NCBI GenBank assembly: GCA_948957135.1 | Contig: CARDBT010000008.1 | Location: 1 to 64,000 of the forward strand | Length of the DNA: 64,000 nt | Origin: COE1 sp910588595 | Lineage (GTDB): Bacteria; Bacillota; Clostridia; Lachnospirales; Lachnospiraceae | Direction of reading: 5' to 3' | In this document: positions 1 through 8,743 of the stretch, one piece after another | How positions within the stretch are numbered: the stretch's first letter is position 1 | Layout: every line of letters begins with the position of its first letter | The notes under the pieces: model-generated | What the model was told of the DNA's origin: nothing | The model's database searches: none | The model's input: only the letters and a program-made list of their open reading frames with translations | Made by a program: the position numbers and the translations under genes

Positions 1-132
1 ATAAAACCATATGGAAGGGTTATTTTTTTATTGATAACTTACAACTCACAAGCAGCTATGAAAACACATAGCAATCGTTAACAGTCAGGTGCACAAGGCA
101 CCTTTTCTGTTACGTGCAATTTGAATGAACGG

Positions 133-161
133 TTCATTATAAGGCTGCTCTTTGTTATGAT
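133..161 (+). promoter_or_regulatory. possible sigma-A promoter for the ABC exporter pair
   Basis: A -10-like TATGAT (156-161) lies 17 bases after a weak -35-like TTCATT (133-138), about 25 bases before the start codon at 185. Only the -10 is close to consensus, so the call is tentative. Nothing else is recognisable in the first 170 bases. Confidence 0.3.
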
Positions 162-184
162 CAATTGAATTGGAGGCAATATTC

Positions 185-1987
185 ATGAATTTATTGAGAT
201 TTCTAAAAAATATTGACGGTAATAAGATATATCTTCAGATTGTTTTTGTAATACTTCTAGCCTTTGGTACAGCAACCGCTCAATTTGCGGCAACACAGCA
301 TTTGGGAGATGGTATTGATGCGGTTGGAAAGGGATATGGGGAGACAGTGCATCAGTTTCTGGTCATCTCTGTCAGCACAGCGCTTTATATTCTCGGATCA
401 GCTGCCTTCACTTTTTTGAGCGGTAGTATTACGGCAGCATTTTCCCGCTGTGTACAGATCAAGGTCGGAATGAAACTATGCTCTGCACAGTACTGCGCGA
501 TGGAGCAGACGGATGACGGAAGTCTGCTTGCAACGATTACCAAGGATATTGACAGCATAAGAAACTGGCTTGGAATGTTGATGAAATCCGGATTTCTGCC
601 CGTATGTCTCGGACTTGTCCCTGTCTGACTGTTTCGATGGTGCAATTGGAAATTTGCCCTGTTTGCTTTGTGCCTGATACCGCTGAATGCAGTGCCCAGT
701 GTTTTCTTTGCCCGCAAACTTTTTCCGTTTCACGACAACGAAAAGAAGGCATATTCAAAAGTGCTTTCTCATTTTACCGAATCCCTTCGATTTGTAATGC
801 TGATAAAAGCATTGCAACTCGAACAACTATTTTCGGAAAAACACAAAGAGGAATTGGACAAATATAAGAAAAAACGTAAAAGGCGCATGTTTTTTGAGAA
901 ATTGACGGAGGAATATGGTCGATGTTACGGACATGTCAGCAGGAGTCTGCTCTTACTATTGAGTGCGTATTTCATTTATAGGGGAGAAATGACATTAGGC
1001 AGATTAACAAGCGCTATTCTGTGTGCAGAGTTCGTCGGAGAGGGGCTTAAAATCGTTGGCAGTATTCCCCTTTGTCTGCCGTCGGCAAAAGCAGGTGTGG
1101 TTCGCATCCAGAAGCTCCTTGAACTGCCGGATGAGGCTGTGCCGCAAAACAGGTTACAAACGTCAATGCATCAAAAGGATGCATTACCAAAGGATGCATT
1201 ACCGATTTATGAAGTGCGCAAATTATCTTTTTCATATGGAGATACCGTTGTATTGCGTGACATCAATTTCTGTGTTCACGAGGGAGAGAAAATTGCGGTT
1301 GTAGGTTTGAGCGGCTGCGGCAAAACAACATTGTTCAAATTGCTCAGCGGATTATATACGCCGGAGAAAGATCACATTTATTTCAGAGGAATGGATCTAG
1401 CCGCTCTTTCCCCCGAATATTTAAGAAGTCATATTACGGTAACAACACAGGAGGCATTTCTCTTTCAGGCAACATTTGGGGACAACATAAAAGTGGCAAG
1501 ATCAGGCGGAAGTAAAATTGAAATCATTACTGCCTGCCAAAAAGCTCAGCTGGATCCGTTTATTCAGACGCTTGCCCATGGATATGACAAGGAACTGAAT
1601 ACTACGATTCGGTCTATTTCAAACGGCCAGATGCAGCGCATCAATTTGGCAAGAGCATTTTTTAGAAATACAGACATATTTTTGCTTGATGAACCTACTT
1701 CCGCACTGGATCCTGGTACAGCCGGTGCAATTTGGAATGATCTGTTCGCAAACTGCGCAGACCGAATATTGTTGGTTATTTTGCATGATTTGGAAGAAGT
1801 CTATCGATTTCATAAGGTTCTTGTTTTGGATAATGGGAAAATAGCTGCCTTTGGAACACATAGCGAATTGATGCAAAGCCGCGGACTGTATAGGAAACTT
1901 TACGAAGAAAAAATGGTGAACAGAAAGACTGGCGTTTTTCATCTTGATTTGAGATTTCGCGAAGCGGAATCATGGAGATCCGTGTGA
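185..1987 (+). pseudogene. ABC exporter half-transporter (permease + ATPase) interrupted by an in-frame TGA
   Basis: A type I ABC exporter subunit with an N-terminal membrane domain and a C-terminal ATPase. The ATG at 185 has GGAGG eight bases upstream. The reading frame runs to TGA at 626-628 and then continues in the same frame to 1987, so one nonsense codon, not a frameshift, splits an otherwise normal product of about 600 residues. The sequence on both sides of the stop reads as one transmembrane region. The ATPase part has a Walker A (GLSGCGKTT), Walker B (IFLLDEPTSALD) and an H-loop histidine, but the signature reads SISNGQ instead of LSGGQ. The gene ends one base before the next ABC gene, its likely heterodimer partner. 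The product is probably inactive unless the stop is a sequencing error or is read through. Base composition is more AT-rich than the genes that follow, which suggests transfer. The substrate cannot be told. Confidence 0.75.
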
Positions 1988-1988
1988 A

Positions 1989-3638
1989 ATGAAAGATTTG
2001 TATTCTATGATAAAATATATTCGTAAAAACTGGAAACTATTTGTATGCGGAATTTTGTTCTCTGCATTTTTCAGTATGGCTGCAAATATATATTTTGCCA
2101 ACATACTACAGGATTATATTACGAACATGACGGAGCATCAGACATCACTGCGGGGGATTTCGGAAATGCTTGTCCTTTCATTGCCTGTTTTGCTGCTGCT
2201 TTCGTGCATAGACAATATCGGTTTATATATTTTTTCGCTGTTTCTCGCTTCTACAGAAAATGAGCTGCGGTATGATTTTTATAACAGCCTGGTGCGCACA
2301 CCACTGCAAAACCTGCAAAAACTGAACCAGGGAGAATTCATTACACGATATAGCACGGATATTGAGCAGAGCGCTCAGATTGTGTCTTATGATATTTTTG
2401 GAGTCATTTATCCGCTGATTGTCGGAACGGGGTACATGATCGCTGTTTTGCTGGCTGATATTACGATCGGATTCCTAATGATCTTGTTATGTGTTACTGT
2501 TATCATATTGAATTTTTTATTTGTGCGCAGGATGAAACATGCACAGGCGGAAATATTGCAGGCGAAAGAAACATATGTGTCAGATTGCAGCGATGCCATA
2601 AGGGGGAAAATGAGTATCCGGCAGTGTTCTGCTCAGAAGGTGATGTGTCAAAAAACAGGTGAAGCAGCAGATAATCTTTATAGAAGAGAGTGCAGGGCAG
2701 TACAGTTAGAAACAATGAAGTTACTGACAGCTGACGCAGTTGCGAATAGCTGTATGTATTTGTTGACACCCATAGCATGCATCATGGCTGCTTGTGGACA
2801 TATTGATGTCTCTGTTGTTCTATTCATTCACCAGTTATGTCGTTGTTTTATTCTGTACACACAGAATTTTGCAGTTTCTTTTGTTCACTACAGCGAGCAT
2901 TCATTATCCTTTGAACGGGTGAATACGGTTCTATCTTTTGAGGATGAACTGACACAGAAGCGTGTCAGCAGGTGCGGAAGCATTCCTGAGAATGCTGCTG
3001 TCACATTTCACAATGTCAGTGCAGCATATGGAAATCATCAGGTTCTCAAAGATGTTTCGTTCACCGCTTTTCCCGGGGAGTGCATAGGGATTGTCGGTGG
3101 GAGCGGCAGCGGAAAATCTACATTGGTTAAGGCTCTGATGCAAATGATAGATTATCAGGGAGAAATATATATCGGTGAAGAAAACTGTAAAAATCACTCT
3201 CCGAATACGTTGCGCAAATACATTGCATATTCGCCGGAACATAATGATATCTTTCCCGCTGCTGTACATGATAACATACAGTATGGAGATCTGAATGCAA
3301 CAGAAGATGAGATAACTGCAGCAGCAGAAAGGGCAGGGATTACAGAACATAGAGAAGTATTTTTACATAGGAATATTGGCGAGAATGGCGATCAATTATC
3401 GGGCGGGCAAAAACAAAGGGTTTCCATCGCACGCGCACTGCTCAAAAAAGCGCCCATATATATTTTTGATGAGCCCACAGCAGCTTTAGACGCTGACTCG
3501 GAATCAAAAATATTGAATACTATTGAGAAGTTGAAGCAGGAGGGGAAATGCATTCTGCTGATCACGCATAAAGCTTCCACATTACATATTGCGGATCGGA
3601 TTCTGCGTATTGATGACGGAAAGGGATTTTGTGTCTGA
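1989..3638 (+). CDS. ABC exporter half-transporter, intact (permease + ATPase)
   Basis: A 549-residue fused ABC exporter subunit. About six membrane segments fill residues 15-310, followed by a complete ATPase with Walker A (GGSGSGKST), canonical signature (LSGGQKQ), Walker B (IYIFDEPTAALD) and the switch histidine (LLITHK). It starts one base after the broken partner gene, so the two were a translationally linked heterodimer. This subunit keeps the canonical signature and the partner has the degenerate one, as in asymmetric exporters with one consensus ATP site. Such pairs export drugs, peptides or lipids, but no peptidase domain or cargo gene is nearby to choose among these. The region is AT-rich like its partner. 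With the partner broken, it may function alone or not at all. Confidence 0.85.
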   Translation: MKDLYSMIKYIRKNWKLFVCGILFSAFFSMAANIYFANILQDYITNMTEHQTSLRGISEMLVLSLPVLLLLSCIDNIGLYIFSLFLASTENELRYDFYNSLVRTPLQNLQKLNQGEFITRYSTDIEQSAQIVSYDIFGVIYPLIVGTGYMIAVLLADITIGFLMILLCVTVIILNFLFVRRMKHAQAEILQAKETYVSDCSDAIRGKMSIRQCSAQKVMCQKTGEAADNLYRRECRAVQLETMKLLTADAVANSCMYLLTPIACIMAACGHIDVSVVLFIHQLCRCFILYTQNFAVSFVHYSEHSLSFERVNTVLSFEDELTQKRVSRCGSIPENAAVTFHNVSAAYGNHQVLKDVSFTAFPGECIGIVGGSGSGKSTLVKALMQMIDYQGEIYIGEENCKNHSPNTLRKYIAYSPEHNDIFPAAVHDNIQYGDLNATEDEITAAAERAGITEHREVFLHRNIGENGDQLSGGQKQRVSIARALLKKAPIYIFDEPTAALDADSESKILNTIEKLKQEGKCILLITHKASTLHIADRILRIDDGKGFCV

Positions 3639-3678
3639 TCATGCATATATAATTTGATCTCGAAATTGATCTCTGGAT

Positions 3679-3707
3679 TTGCAACGCGGTCAAACTTATG
3701 TTATAGT
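3679..3707 (+). promoter_or_regulatory. sigma-A promoter upstream of the rubredoxin-glutamate synthase gene
   Basis: TTGCAA (3679-3684) and TATAGT (3702-3707) are separated by exactly 17 bases, a close match to the housekeeping consensus. It lies about 75 bases upstream of the ATG at 3785. Confidence 0.6.
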
Positions 3708-3784
3708 GAATGTACATGAGTACGACATCTGTTCTGCTGTGTGCAGAAGGTTGTTTTTGGTGGAATACCAGAAAGGATAAGAGC

Positions 3785-5188
3785 ATGAAGAAATTTGTTT
3801 GCACGGTATGCGGTTATGTACATGAGGGAAATGCGGCGCCCGGGGAGTGCCCGGTCTGTCATCAGCCGGGTTCCAGGTTCAGGGAGGAGTCAGCGGAGGA
3901 CAAAACAGAGATCCCCGCAGCACCGGAGGGAGAAGCCGGGGAAAAAGCCGGGGAGTCGGACATGGATCTGGATTATGACAAGCGCCTTTACAGGGTTGAC
4001 GGATCCTGCCGGTACATGGAGGAGATCCACCAGATGGCAGTGACAGGGAAAACCATCGGCGGTTCGATGGGGACAAAGATGGCAATGCCGAACTGGGATG
4101 ATATCCTGCTGCTCGGGGCACAGCTCAATCCGCCGCCGTTGGATGATGATGCCCAGGTGTCGACGATGACAGTGATCGGAAAGCACGCGAAAAAGCCGAT
4201 GATCCTGGAAAGTCCGGTCTATGTATCCCATATGTCTTTCGGCGCGCTCTCAAAAGAGATCAAGGTTGCGCTCGCGAAAGGCTCCGCGATGGCAAAGACC
4301 GCGATGTGCAGCGGTGAGGGCGGTATACTGCCCGAGGAGCGGGCAGCTTCGTATAAGTATATTTTTGAGTACATTCCCAATAAATATAGTGTGACCGACG
4401 AAAACCTGCGCATGGCAGACGCGATCGAGATCAAGATCGGACAGGGGACAAAGCCGGGTATGGGCGGTCATCTCCCCGGGGAGAAGGTGACTGCGGAGAT
4501 CGCCGCGCTGCGCGGGAAAAAGCAGGGCGAGGATGTGCAGAGTCCGAGCAAGTTCCCGGAATTAAACACCAAAGAGGATTTAAAGGACATGGTGGCGATG
4601 CTGAGGAGCCGCTCCGACGGCAGACCGATCGGCATCAAGATCGCGGCGGGCAGGATCGAGCGGGATCTGGAGTACTGTGTCTATGCGGAGCCGGATTTTA
4701 TCACCGTTGACGGCAGGGGCGGCGCGACCGGCTCAAGCCCGCTGTTCCTGCGCGAGGCGACGACCGTTCCGACAGTCTATGCGCTGTACCGGGCGAGAAA
4801 ATATCTCGATTCGGTGCACTCGGATATCTCGCTTGTGATCACGGGCGGTCTGCGCGTGTCCGCGGACATTGCAAAAGCGCTCGCGATGGGCGCAGACGCT
4901 GTCGCGGTGGCAAGTGCGGCGCTGATCGCGGCGGCATGCCAGCAGTATCGGATCTGCGGCTCGGGCAACTGCCCGGTGGGGATCGCGACGCAGGATCCAA
5001 AGCTGAGGGAGCGGTTGAAAGTGGATCAGTCTGCACAGCGGGTGGCAAACTACTTCAATGTGACGCTCGCCGAGCTGAAGAGCTTTGCCAAGGTGACAGG
5101 ACACACCAGTGTACATGATTTGTGCGTGGATGATCTGGTGACGCTGAACCGGGAGATCTCAGAGTTTACCAATATCCGTCATGCATAG
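3785..5188 (+). CDS. rubredoxin-fused FMN-binding glutamate synthase-like protein
   Basis: A 467-residue protein. Residues 1-35 form a rubredoxin-type iron site with two CxxC pairs (CTVCGY and CPVCHQ). The rest is the FMN-binding TIM-barrel domain of the glutamate synthase large subunit, with the GGATGSSP phosphate-binding loop, an ITGGLR strand, and a cysteine cluster (CGSGNCPVGIATQ) that in the family binds an iron-sulfur centre. There is no glutamine amidotransferase domain, so it is not a whole GltB. Stand-alone versions occur in anaerobes and archaea and may use ammonia or another donor, with electrons coming here perhaps through the rubredoxin domain. I chose the ATG at 3785, preceded by AAAGGAT, because the rubredoxin fold begins there; an upstream in-frame ATG at 3716 has no ribosome site. 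A second rubredoxin protein follows. Confidence 0.85.
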   Translation: MKKFVCTVCGYVHEGNAAPGECPVCHQPGSRFREESAEDKTEIPAAPEGEAGEKAGESDMDLDYDKRLYRVDGSCRYMEEIHQMAVTGKTIGGSMGTKMAMPNWDDILLLGAQLNPPPLDDDAQVSTMTVIGKHAKKPMILESPVYVSHMSFGALSKEIKVALAKGSAMAKTAMCSGEGGILPEERAASYKYIFEYIPNKYSVTDENLRMADAIEIKIGQGTKPGMGGHLPGEKVTAEIAALRGKKQGEDVQSPSKFPELNTKEDLKDMVAMLRSRSDGRPIGIKIAAGRIERDLEYCVYAEPDFITVDGRGGATGSSPLFLREATTVPTVYALYRARKYLDSVHSDISLVITGGLRVSADIAKALAMGADAVAVASAALIAAACQQYRICGSGNCPVGIATQDPKLRERLKVDQSAQRVANYFNVTLAELKSFAKVTGHTSVHDLCVDDLVTLNREISEFTNIRHA

Positions 5189-5347
5189 GCGGCGAACGGC
5201 AGAAATCAAAAGTTTAGGAACTGTAGGAAAATAACCGATGCAACGGGCGCAGATATTAGGAGCATCACAATAGGCTCTCGGCATGTCGGGAACAAAGAGA
5301 TTCCGGGAGGGTATCACATCGAACACATCAAATAGGAGGAGATTCAG

Positions 5348-5953
5348 ATGGACAAGAAAGCAATGTTCAATTTAACATATGGACTGTTTGTGCTGACAGC
5401 CAGGGAGGACGATAAGGACAACGGGTGTATCGTCAACACAGTCTCACAGGTCACAACGGAGCCGAACCGCATCGTGGTGGCAGTGAACAAAAATAATTAT
5501 ACACATGGTATGATCGAGCGGACGGGCGTCTTCAACGTGTCGATCCTGACGGAACAGTCAAAGTTTGATACGTATAAGCACTGGGGATTCCAGAGCGGTG
5601 CCAATGTGGACAAGACGGAATCGATCACCTATCAGCGGGCAGAAAACGGGGTGATCTATCTTGCGGAGGAGACCAATGCGTACATTTCGGCAAAAGTAGT
5701 CTCCGCCACAGACCTCGGTACGCATACATTGTTCCTGGCGGATGTGACGGACGGGGCGGTATTGTCGGAGGACGAATCTGTGACTTACAGCTATTACCAG
5801 AAAAACATCAAGACCGCACCTGCGGGAGCCGAGAAGAAGAAGGGATTTATCTGCACAGTCTGCGGATATATTTATGAGGGTGATGTTCTGCCGGAGGACT
5901 TTGTGTGTCCGTGGTGCAAGCACCCGGCATCTGATTTTAAGCGCATGGAGTAG
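5348..5953 (+). CDS. flavin reductase-like protein with C-terminal rubredoxin domain (Hrb type)
   Basis: A 201-residue protein with two modules. Residues 1-150 are a flavin reductase/flavoredoxin-like split barrel that binds FMN. Residues 165-201 are a rubredoxin with CTVCGY and CPWCKH iron ligands. This architecture matches the high-molecular-weight rubredoxins of acetogenic and gut clostridia, which pass electrons to oxygen- or NO-detoxifying flavodiiron proteins. The ATG at 5348 follows an excellent AGGAGGAG site. It lies 160 bases after the rubredoxin-glutamate synthase gene; that gap holds no recognisable gene. The two adjacent rubredoxin carriers suggest a shared redox function. Confidence 0.85.
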   Translation: MDKKAMFNLTYGLFVLTAREDDKDNGCIVNTVSQVTTEPNRIVVAVNKNNYTHGMIERTGVFNVSILTEQSKFDTYKHWGFQSGANVDKTESITYQRAENGVIYLAEETNAYISAKVVSATDLGTHTLFLADVTDGAVLSEDESVTYSYYQKNIKTAPAGAEKKKGFICTVCGYIYEGDVLPEDFVCPWCKHPASDFKRME

Positions 5954-5971
5954 TGTGAGACAGACAGTGCC

Positions 5972-6153
5972 TAGTACACCGTTTTCTTAATCCTTGTATA
6001 CAAAGTGCTTGATATTTGTATCAGTGCAAGGCGGAGGAAGGAGGCGATGCGGTGACATCGTTGACTGACGACAACATAAGGACTATTCCAGTCCTTTGCA
6101 ATGATGCAAATAGCGAGTGCTTGGTATATGAGGAATTAAAAAACGGTGTACTA
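5972..6153. repeat. MITE-like palindromic element, 182 bp
   Basis: The two ends are imperfect inverted repeats of about 60 bases. The outermost TAGTACACCG at 5972 is matched by CGGTGTACTA ending at 6153, and the similarity continues inward through the AAGTGCTTGATATTTG-like stretch to the TGCAAGG near 6025. The ends can be read as GTACACCG termini flanked by TA, the target duplication expected of a Tc1/mariner or IS630-mobilised element. There is no coding capacity. It fills the gap between the flavoprotein and folD. Confidence 0.6.
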
Positions 6154-6200
6154 AGGCTGGCAAATGGGTTAGGTTGATAGAACCAAAGGAGAAGCAAGAG

Positions 6201-7037
6201 ATGTATCAGATCATAGACGGAAAGAAGATTTCACAGGAAATAAAAGACGAATTAAAGGAGAAGGTCGCCGCGTTAAAGGAGCAGGGCAAACAGATCTGCC
6301 TGGCAGTGATCCAGGTGGGCAGCGATCCGGCATCAAGCGTGTATGTCGGCAACAAGAAAAAAGCGTGCGCCTACATCGGGATCGAGTCGCTGGCATACGA
6401 GCTTCCGGAGGAGACCACGGAGCAGGAGCTCCTGGATCTGGTGCAGAAGCTCAACGCGGATGACAGGGTGAATGGGATCCTTGTCCAGCTTCCGCTTCCG
6501 GGGCAGATCGATGAGGGAAAAGTGATCCAGACGATCGCGCCTGAGAAGGACGTCGACGGGTTTCACGAGAAAAATGTCGGGGCGCTCTGTGTGGGCAGCA
6601 AGGGGTATGTGTCCTGCACGCCGCTTGGCATTATCCAGCTGCTAAAGCGCTCCGGCGTGGAGATCGCCGGGAAGCACTGCGTTGTGATCGGCCGCAGCAA
6701 TATCGTGGGTAAACCGATGGCGCTGCTCTTGCTGCGGGAGAATGGCACAGTCACGGTCTGCCATTCACGCACGCAGGATCTCAGGGAGATCACGAGACAG
6801 GCGGATATCCTCGTGGCGGCAGTCGGAAAGCCGAAGTTTGTCGATGACTCCTATATCAAGGAGGGCGCTGTCGTGATCGATGTCGGGATCCACAGGGACG
6901 AGAATAACAAGCTCTGTGGGGATGTCGATTTCGAGAAAGTAGCGCCGCACACAAGCGCCATCACGCCGGTTCCCGGCGGTGTGGGACCGATGACGATCGC
7001 GATGCTGATGTACAACTGTGTGTCGTCGGTGGAGTAG
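6201..7037 (+). CDS. folD: bifunctional methylene-THF dehydrogenase / methenyl-THF cyclohydrolase
   Basis: A 278-residue cytosolic FolD, the normal family length. It oxidises 5,10-methylene-tetrahydrofolate with NADP and hydrolyses the methenyl product to 10-formyl-THF for purine and formyl-Met synthesis. Visible family motifs are the substrate-site YVGNKKKAC with its catalytic lysine, QLPLPGQ, the KDVDGFH stretch, GRSNIVGKP of the NADP site, and the C-terminal PVPGGVGPMT. I place the start at ATG 6201, preceded by AAAGGAGAAGC, although the frame is open to 6174. The upstream gap is occupied by a palindromic element, so its promoter is unclear. Confidence 0.97.
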   Translation: MYQIIDGKKISQEIKDELKEKVAALKEQGKQICLAVIQVGSDPASSVYVGNKKKACAYIGIESLAYELPEETTEQELLDLVQKLNADDRVNGILVQLPLPGQIDEGKVIQTIAPEKDVDGFHEKNVGALCVGSKGYVSCTPLGIIQLLKRSGVEIAGKHCVVIGRSNIVGKPMALLLLRENGTVTVCHSRTQDLREITRQADILVAAVGKPKFVDDSYIKEGAVVIDVGIHRDENNKLCGDVDFEKVAPHTSAITPVPGGVGPMTIAMLMYNCVSSVE

Positions 7038-7099
7038 CAGGAAGGTTTTGGCAATGGCACAGGCATGCGGCTGGCTAAGGAACTGTACAACAGGCATCG

Positions 7100-8038
7100 T
7101 CAGGCGAGTTCACACTCGCGGAACAGATTGCTGACGGCGACCCTGTACTCAGCATAGTCGGATGCCTTGCGTATTTTTTTGAGATATCTCTCCGACGCTG
7201 CAAAGCTTTCGCTCAGGTAAGTCCACAAATCTTTCATCTTGAAAAGTGTCGGTGTTTCCCCAGACATCTGGGCAGCGTAACCGGCAAAGATCTCGTCGTG
7301 AAAGGCTCGGAGATTTTCCCTGGTGAACAGTTTTGCGGCGTCGGTCTTTTTCAGCTGTGCGGTCAGCGTCGGATTCCGCAGTATGCCGCGCCCGATCATG
7401 ATGCAGTCTGTCGAGGGCACAGCGTCGAGGAGTTCCGCATAGCTTTTTGCGGAAGTGATATCCCCGTTGTAGCAGAGCGGGATGTCCGGCAGGGCTGCGG
7501 CGGCAGCCGAGAATGCCTCCTTGTGGGGTGTGAACCGGTACTGCTCCCGCTGCAGGCGCGCGTGTATGATCAGCTCGGCGACTGGGTACTTTTGGTAGAG
7601 CGCAAGCAGATGTTCCCACTCTTCGACCGAATCCACCCCGATCCTTGTCTTGATGGAGATCCGGATCGGGGATTTGTCATATATTTCATATAAGAAGTGA
7701 TCCAGCTCATCAGGGACGCTCAGAAAGCCGGCGCCGCGCTTTCTGGCAGTGACCGTGCCGGAGGGACAGCCGAGATTGAGGTTTACTGTCTGGTAGCCGT
7801 ACTCGGCGATCTTGTTTGTGATCTGCAAAAATTCGTCTGCGCGGTTTGTGAGGATCTGCGGTACGACCTCGATGGCTTCGTTGTGTTCCGGCAGGATTTC
7901 GTTCAGCTCGCGCCGGTTCATCTTCTTGCTGGAGATGAACGGGGTAAAATACTTGTCAATGCCGCCGAAATAGTGCGCGTAGGCGTTTCTGTAGATGTAG
8001 GTCGTGATCCCCTCCATCGGGGCGAGGTATAGTTTCAT
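7100..8038 (-). CDS. tRNA-dihydrouridine synthase family protein
   Basis: A 312-residue FMN-dependent TIM-barrel enzyme that reduces uridines in the tRNA D-loop. Family marks are LAPMEGIT at the start, the NLNLGCPSG loop whose cysteine is the catalytic acid, KTRIG, IIHAR, YNGDI and the IMIGRG phosphate-binding end. The start is the ATG at 8038 with AGGAGCT just upstream; the frame stays open further but lacks family homology there. It begins 10 bases after the toxin gene stop, so it is probably read from the toxin-antitoxin promoter. The 3' end contains a short GCGAGT/ACTCGC hairpin that could help end folD transcription on the other strand. Confidence 0.93.
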   Translation of the reverse strand: MKLYLAPMEGITTYIYRNAYAHYFGGIDKYFTPFISSKKMNRRELNEILPEHNEAIEVVPQILTNRADEFLQITNKIAEYGYQTVNLNLGCPSGTVTARKRGAGFLSVPDELDHFLYEIYDKSPIRISIKTRIGVDSVEEWEHLLALYQKYPVAELIIHARLQREQYRFTPHKEAFSAAAAALPDIPLCYNGDITSAKSYAELLDAVPSTDCIMIGRGILRNPTLTAQLKKTDAAKLFTRENLRAFHDEIFAGYAAQMSGETPTLFKMKDLWTYLSESFAASERYLKKIRKASDYAEYRVAVSNLFRECELA

Positions 8039-8048
8039 AAAAGCTCCT

Positions 8049-8384
8049 CTAGTGTACGTTAAGGATAGAGTACACTTTGTCAATACATTCTTTTCGTTTG
8101 CTTTCGGTCAAATGTCCCACTTTATATAGAATAAGGCTTTGCTCCAGCGTAAATATTTTGTTTGGGCGGATATTGCTGTCCTGTTGCAGGGAACCTGATA
8201 AGAAATCCGATTGTAATAGTGGGATGGCGTAAGGATCTTTGACATTTTTAGATGTAATCTGCAGCATGATATAGTCATCGCCCTGGGGGGCAGAGATGAT
8301 AACGGCAGGACGTTTTTTGGATGAACTCAAGTCAGAAAATGGAAATGGAAGCACAACAACATCGCCCCTTATAAATCCCGCCAT
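8049..8384 (-). CDS. MazF/PemK-family endoribonuclease toxin
   Basis: A 111-residue protein with the PemK/MazF layout: an N-terminal RGDVVVLPFPF strand, KRPAVII containing the conserved RPA, and a C-terminal helix. Members cut mRNA in a ribosome-independent way and are held inactive by the cognate antitoxin. The ATG at 8384 lies inside the end of the antitoxin gene (16-base overlap), the usual translational coupling in such modules. The tRNA-modification gene follows on the same strand. The family assignment is firm; the cleavage specificity cannot be told. Confidence 0.85.
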   Translation of the reverse strand: MAGFIRGDVVVLPFPFSDLSSSKKRPAVIISAPQGDDYIMLQITSKNVKDPYAIPLLQSDFLSGSLQQDSNIRPNKIFTLEQSLILYKVGHLTESKRKECIDKVYSILNVH

Positions 8385-8557
8385 GCAGTCTCCTCCTCCT
8401 CTCTCAGCCAATCTTTAGACAGGCTCGGCTCGCTTAGAAATGAGCTGTTCGCTTCGCAGTTGTTGTACAGTACAAATTGAATAAAAGCGAGAATGATGTC
8501 TAGTTTATTTTCAGGAGCGATGGCAACCAGATTTTCAATCAATTGTTGTTTGGACAT
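8369..8557 (-). CDS. antitoxin of the MazF/PemK pair
   Basis: A 62-residue acidic protein starting at ATG 8557 behind GAGAGGAG. The C-terminal stretch LSKDWLREEEETAW resembles the tail found in many antitoxins paired with PemK-like toxins, which occupies the toxin's RNA groove. The N-terminal 30 residues are helical and probably dimerise or bind DNA. The frame is open upstream to 8770, but that part is repeat DNA, not protein. Gene order (antitoxin first), overlap with the toxin and a strong promoter all fit autoregulated operon architecture. Confidence 0.8.
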   Translation of the reverse strand: MSKQQLIENLVAIAPENKLDIILAFIQFVLYNNCEANSSFLSEPSLSKDWLREEEETAWRDL

Positions 8558-8597
8558 AGTGAAACTCCTCTCAAAGACCATTGAATTGTTTATTGTC

Positions 8598-8626
8598 ATC
8601 TTACCACCAGGCGGAAAAAATGTCAA
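8598..8626 (-). promoter_or_regulatory. sigma-A promoter of the toxin-antitoxin operon
   Basis: On the minus strand a perfect TTGACA (8626-8621) is followed 17 bases later by TAAGAT (8603-8598), about 40 bases upstream of the antitoxin start. It is one of the best promoters in the window. Confidence 0.75.
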
Positions 8627-8650
8627 ACGGATCACACTCCGGCTTTTTCC

Positions 8651-8743
8651 GTAACAGTTCAGCCTTCGGCTTCCTGTTACAAGCATCAAGCCATGCAAAA
8701 ACCACTTTGCGGCGTAGTGCGAAGTCCTGGGCTGAACTGTTAC
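8651..8743. repeat. inverted-repeat element, family B copy 1
   Basis: GTAACAGTTCAGCC at 8651-8664 is repeated in exact inverted orientation at 8730-8743. Inside, an imperfect hairpin leads into AGTGCGAAGTCCTGGGCTGA (8716-8735). That stretch, plus two more bases, recurs identically at 63742-63763, and a GCATCAAGCC at 8683-8692 recurs at 63675. The pair of matches identifies a dispersed element. It sits just upstream of the toxin-antitoxin promoter. Confidence 0.65.

Noticed and set aside
3710..3784. Upstream extension of the rubredoxin-glutamate synthase frame
   Set aside because: It has no ribosome site and lies only a few bases after the promoter -10, and the rubredoxin domain starts at 3785.
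5214..5236. TTAGGAACTGT before the flavoredoxin gene as a repeat copy
   Set aside because: Partial similarity to one arm only, with no partner arm in the following 110 bases.
7075..7090. CTAAGGAACTGT after folD as a third family A repeat copy
   Set aside because: Only about 12 bases match and no inverted partner is present; it may be chance or a remnant.
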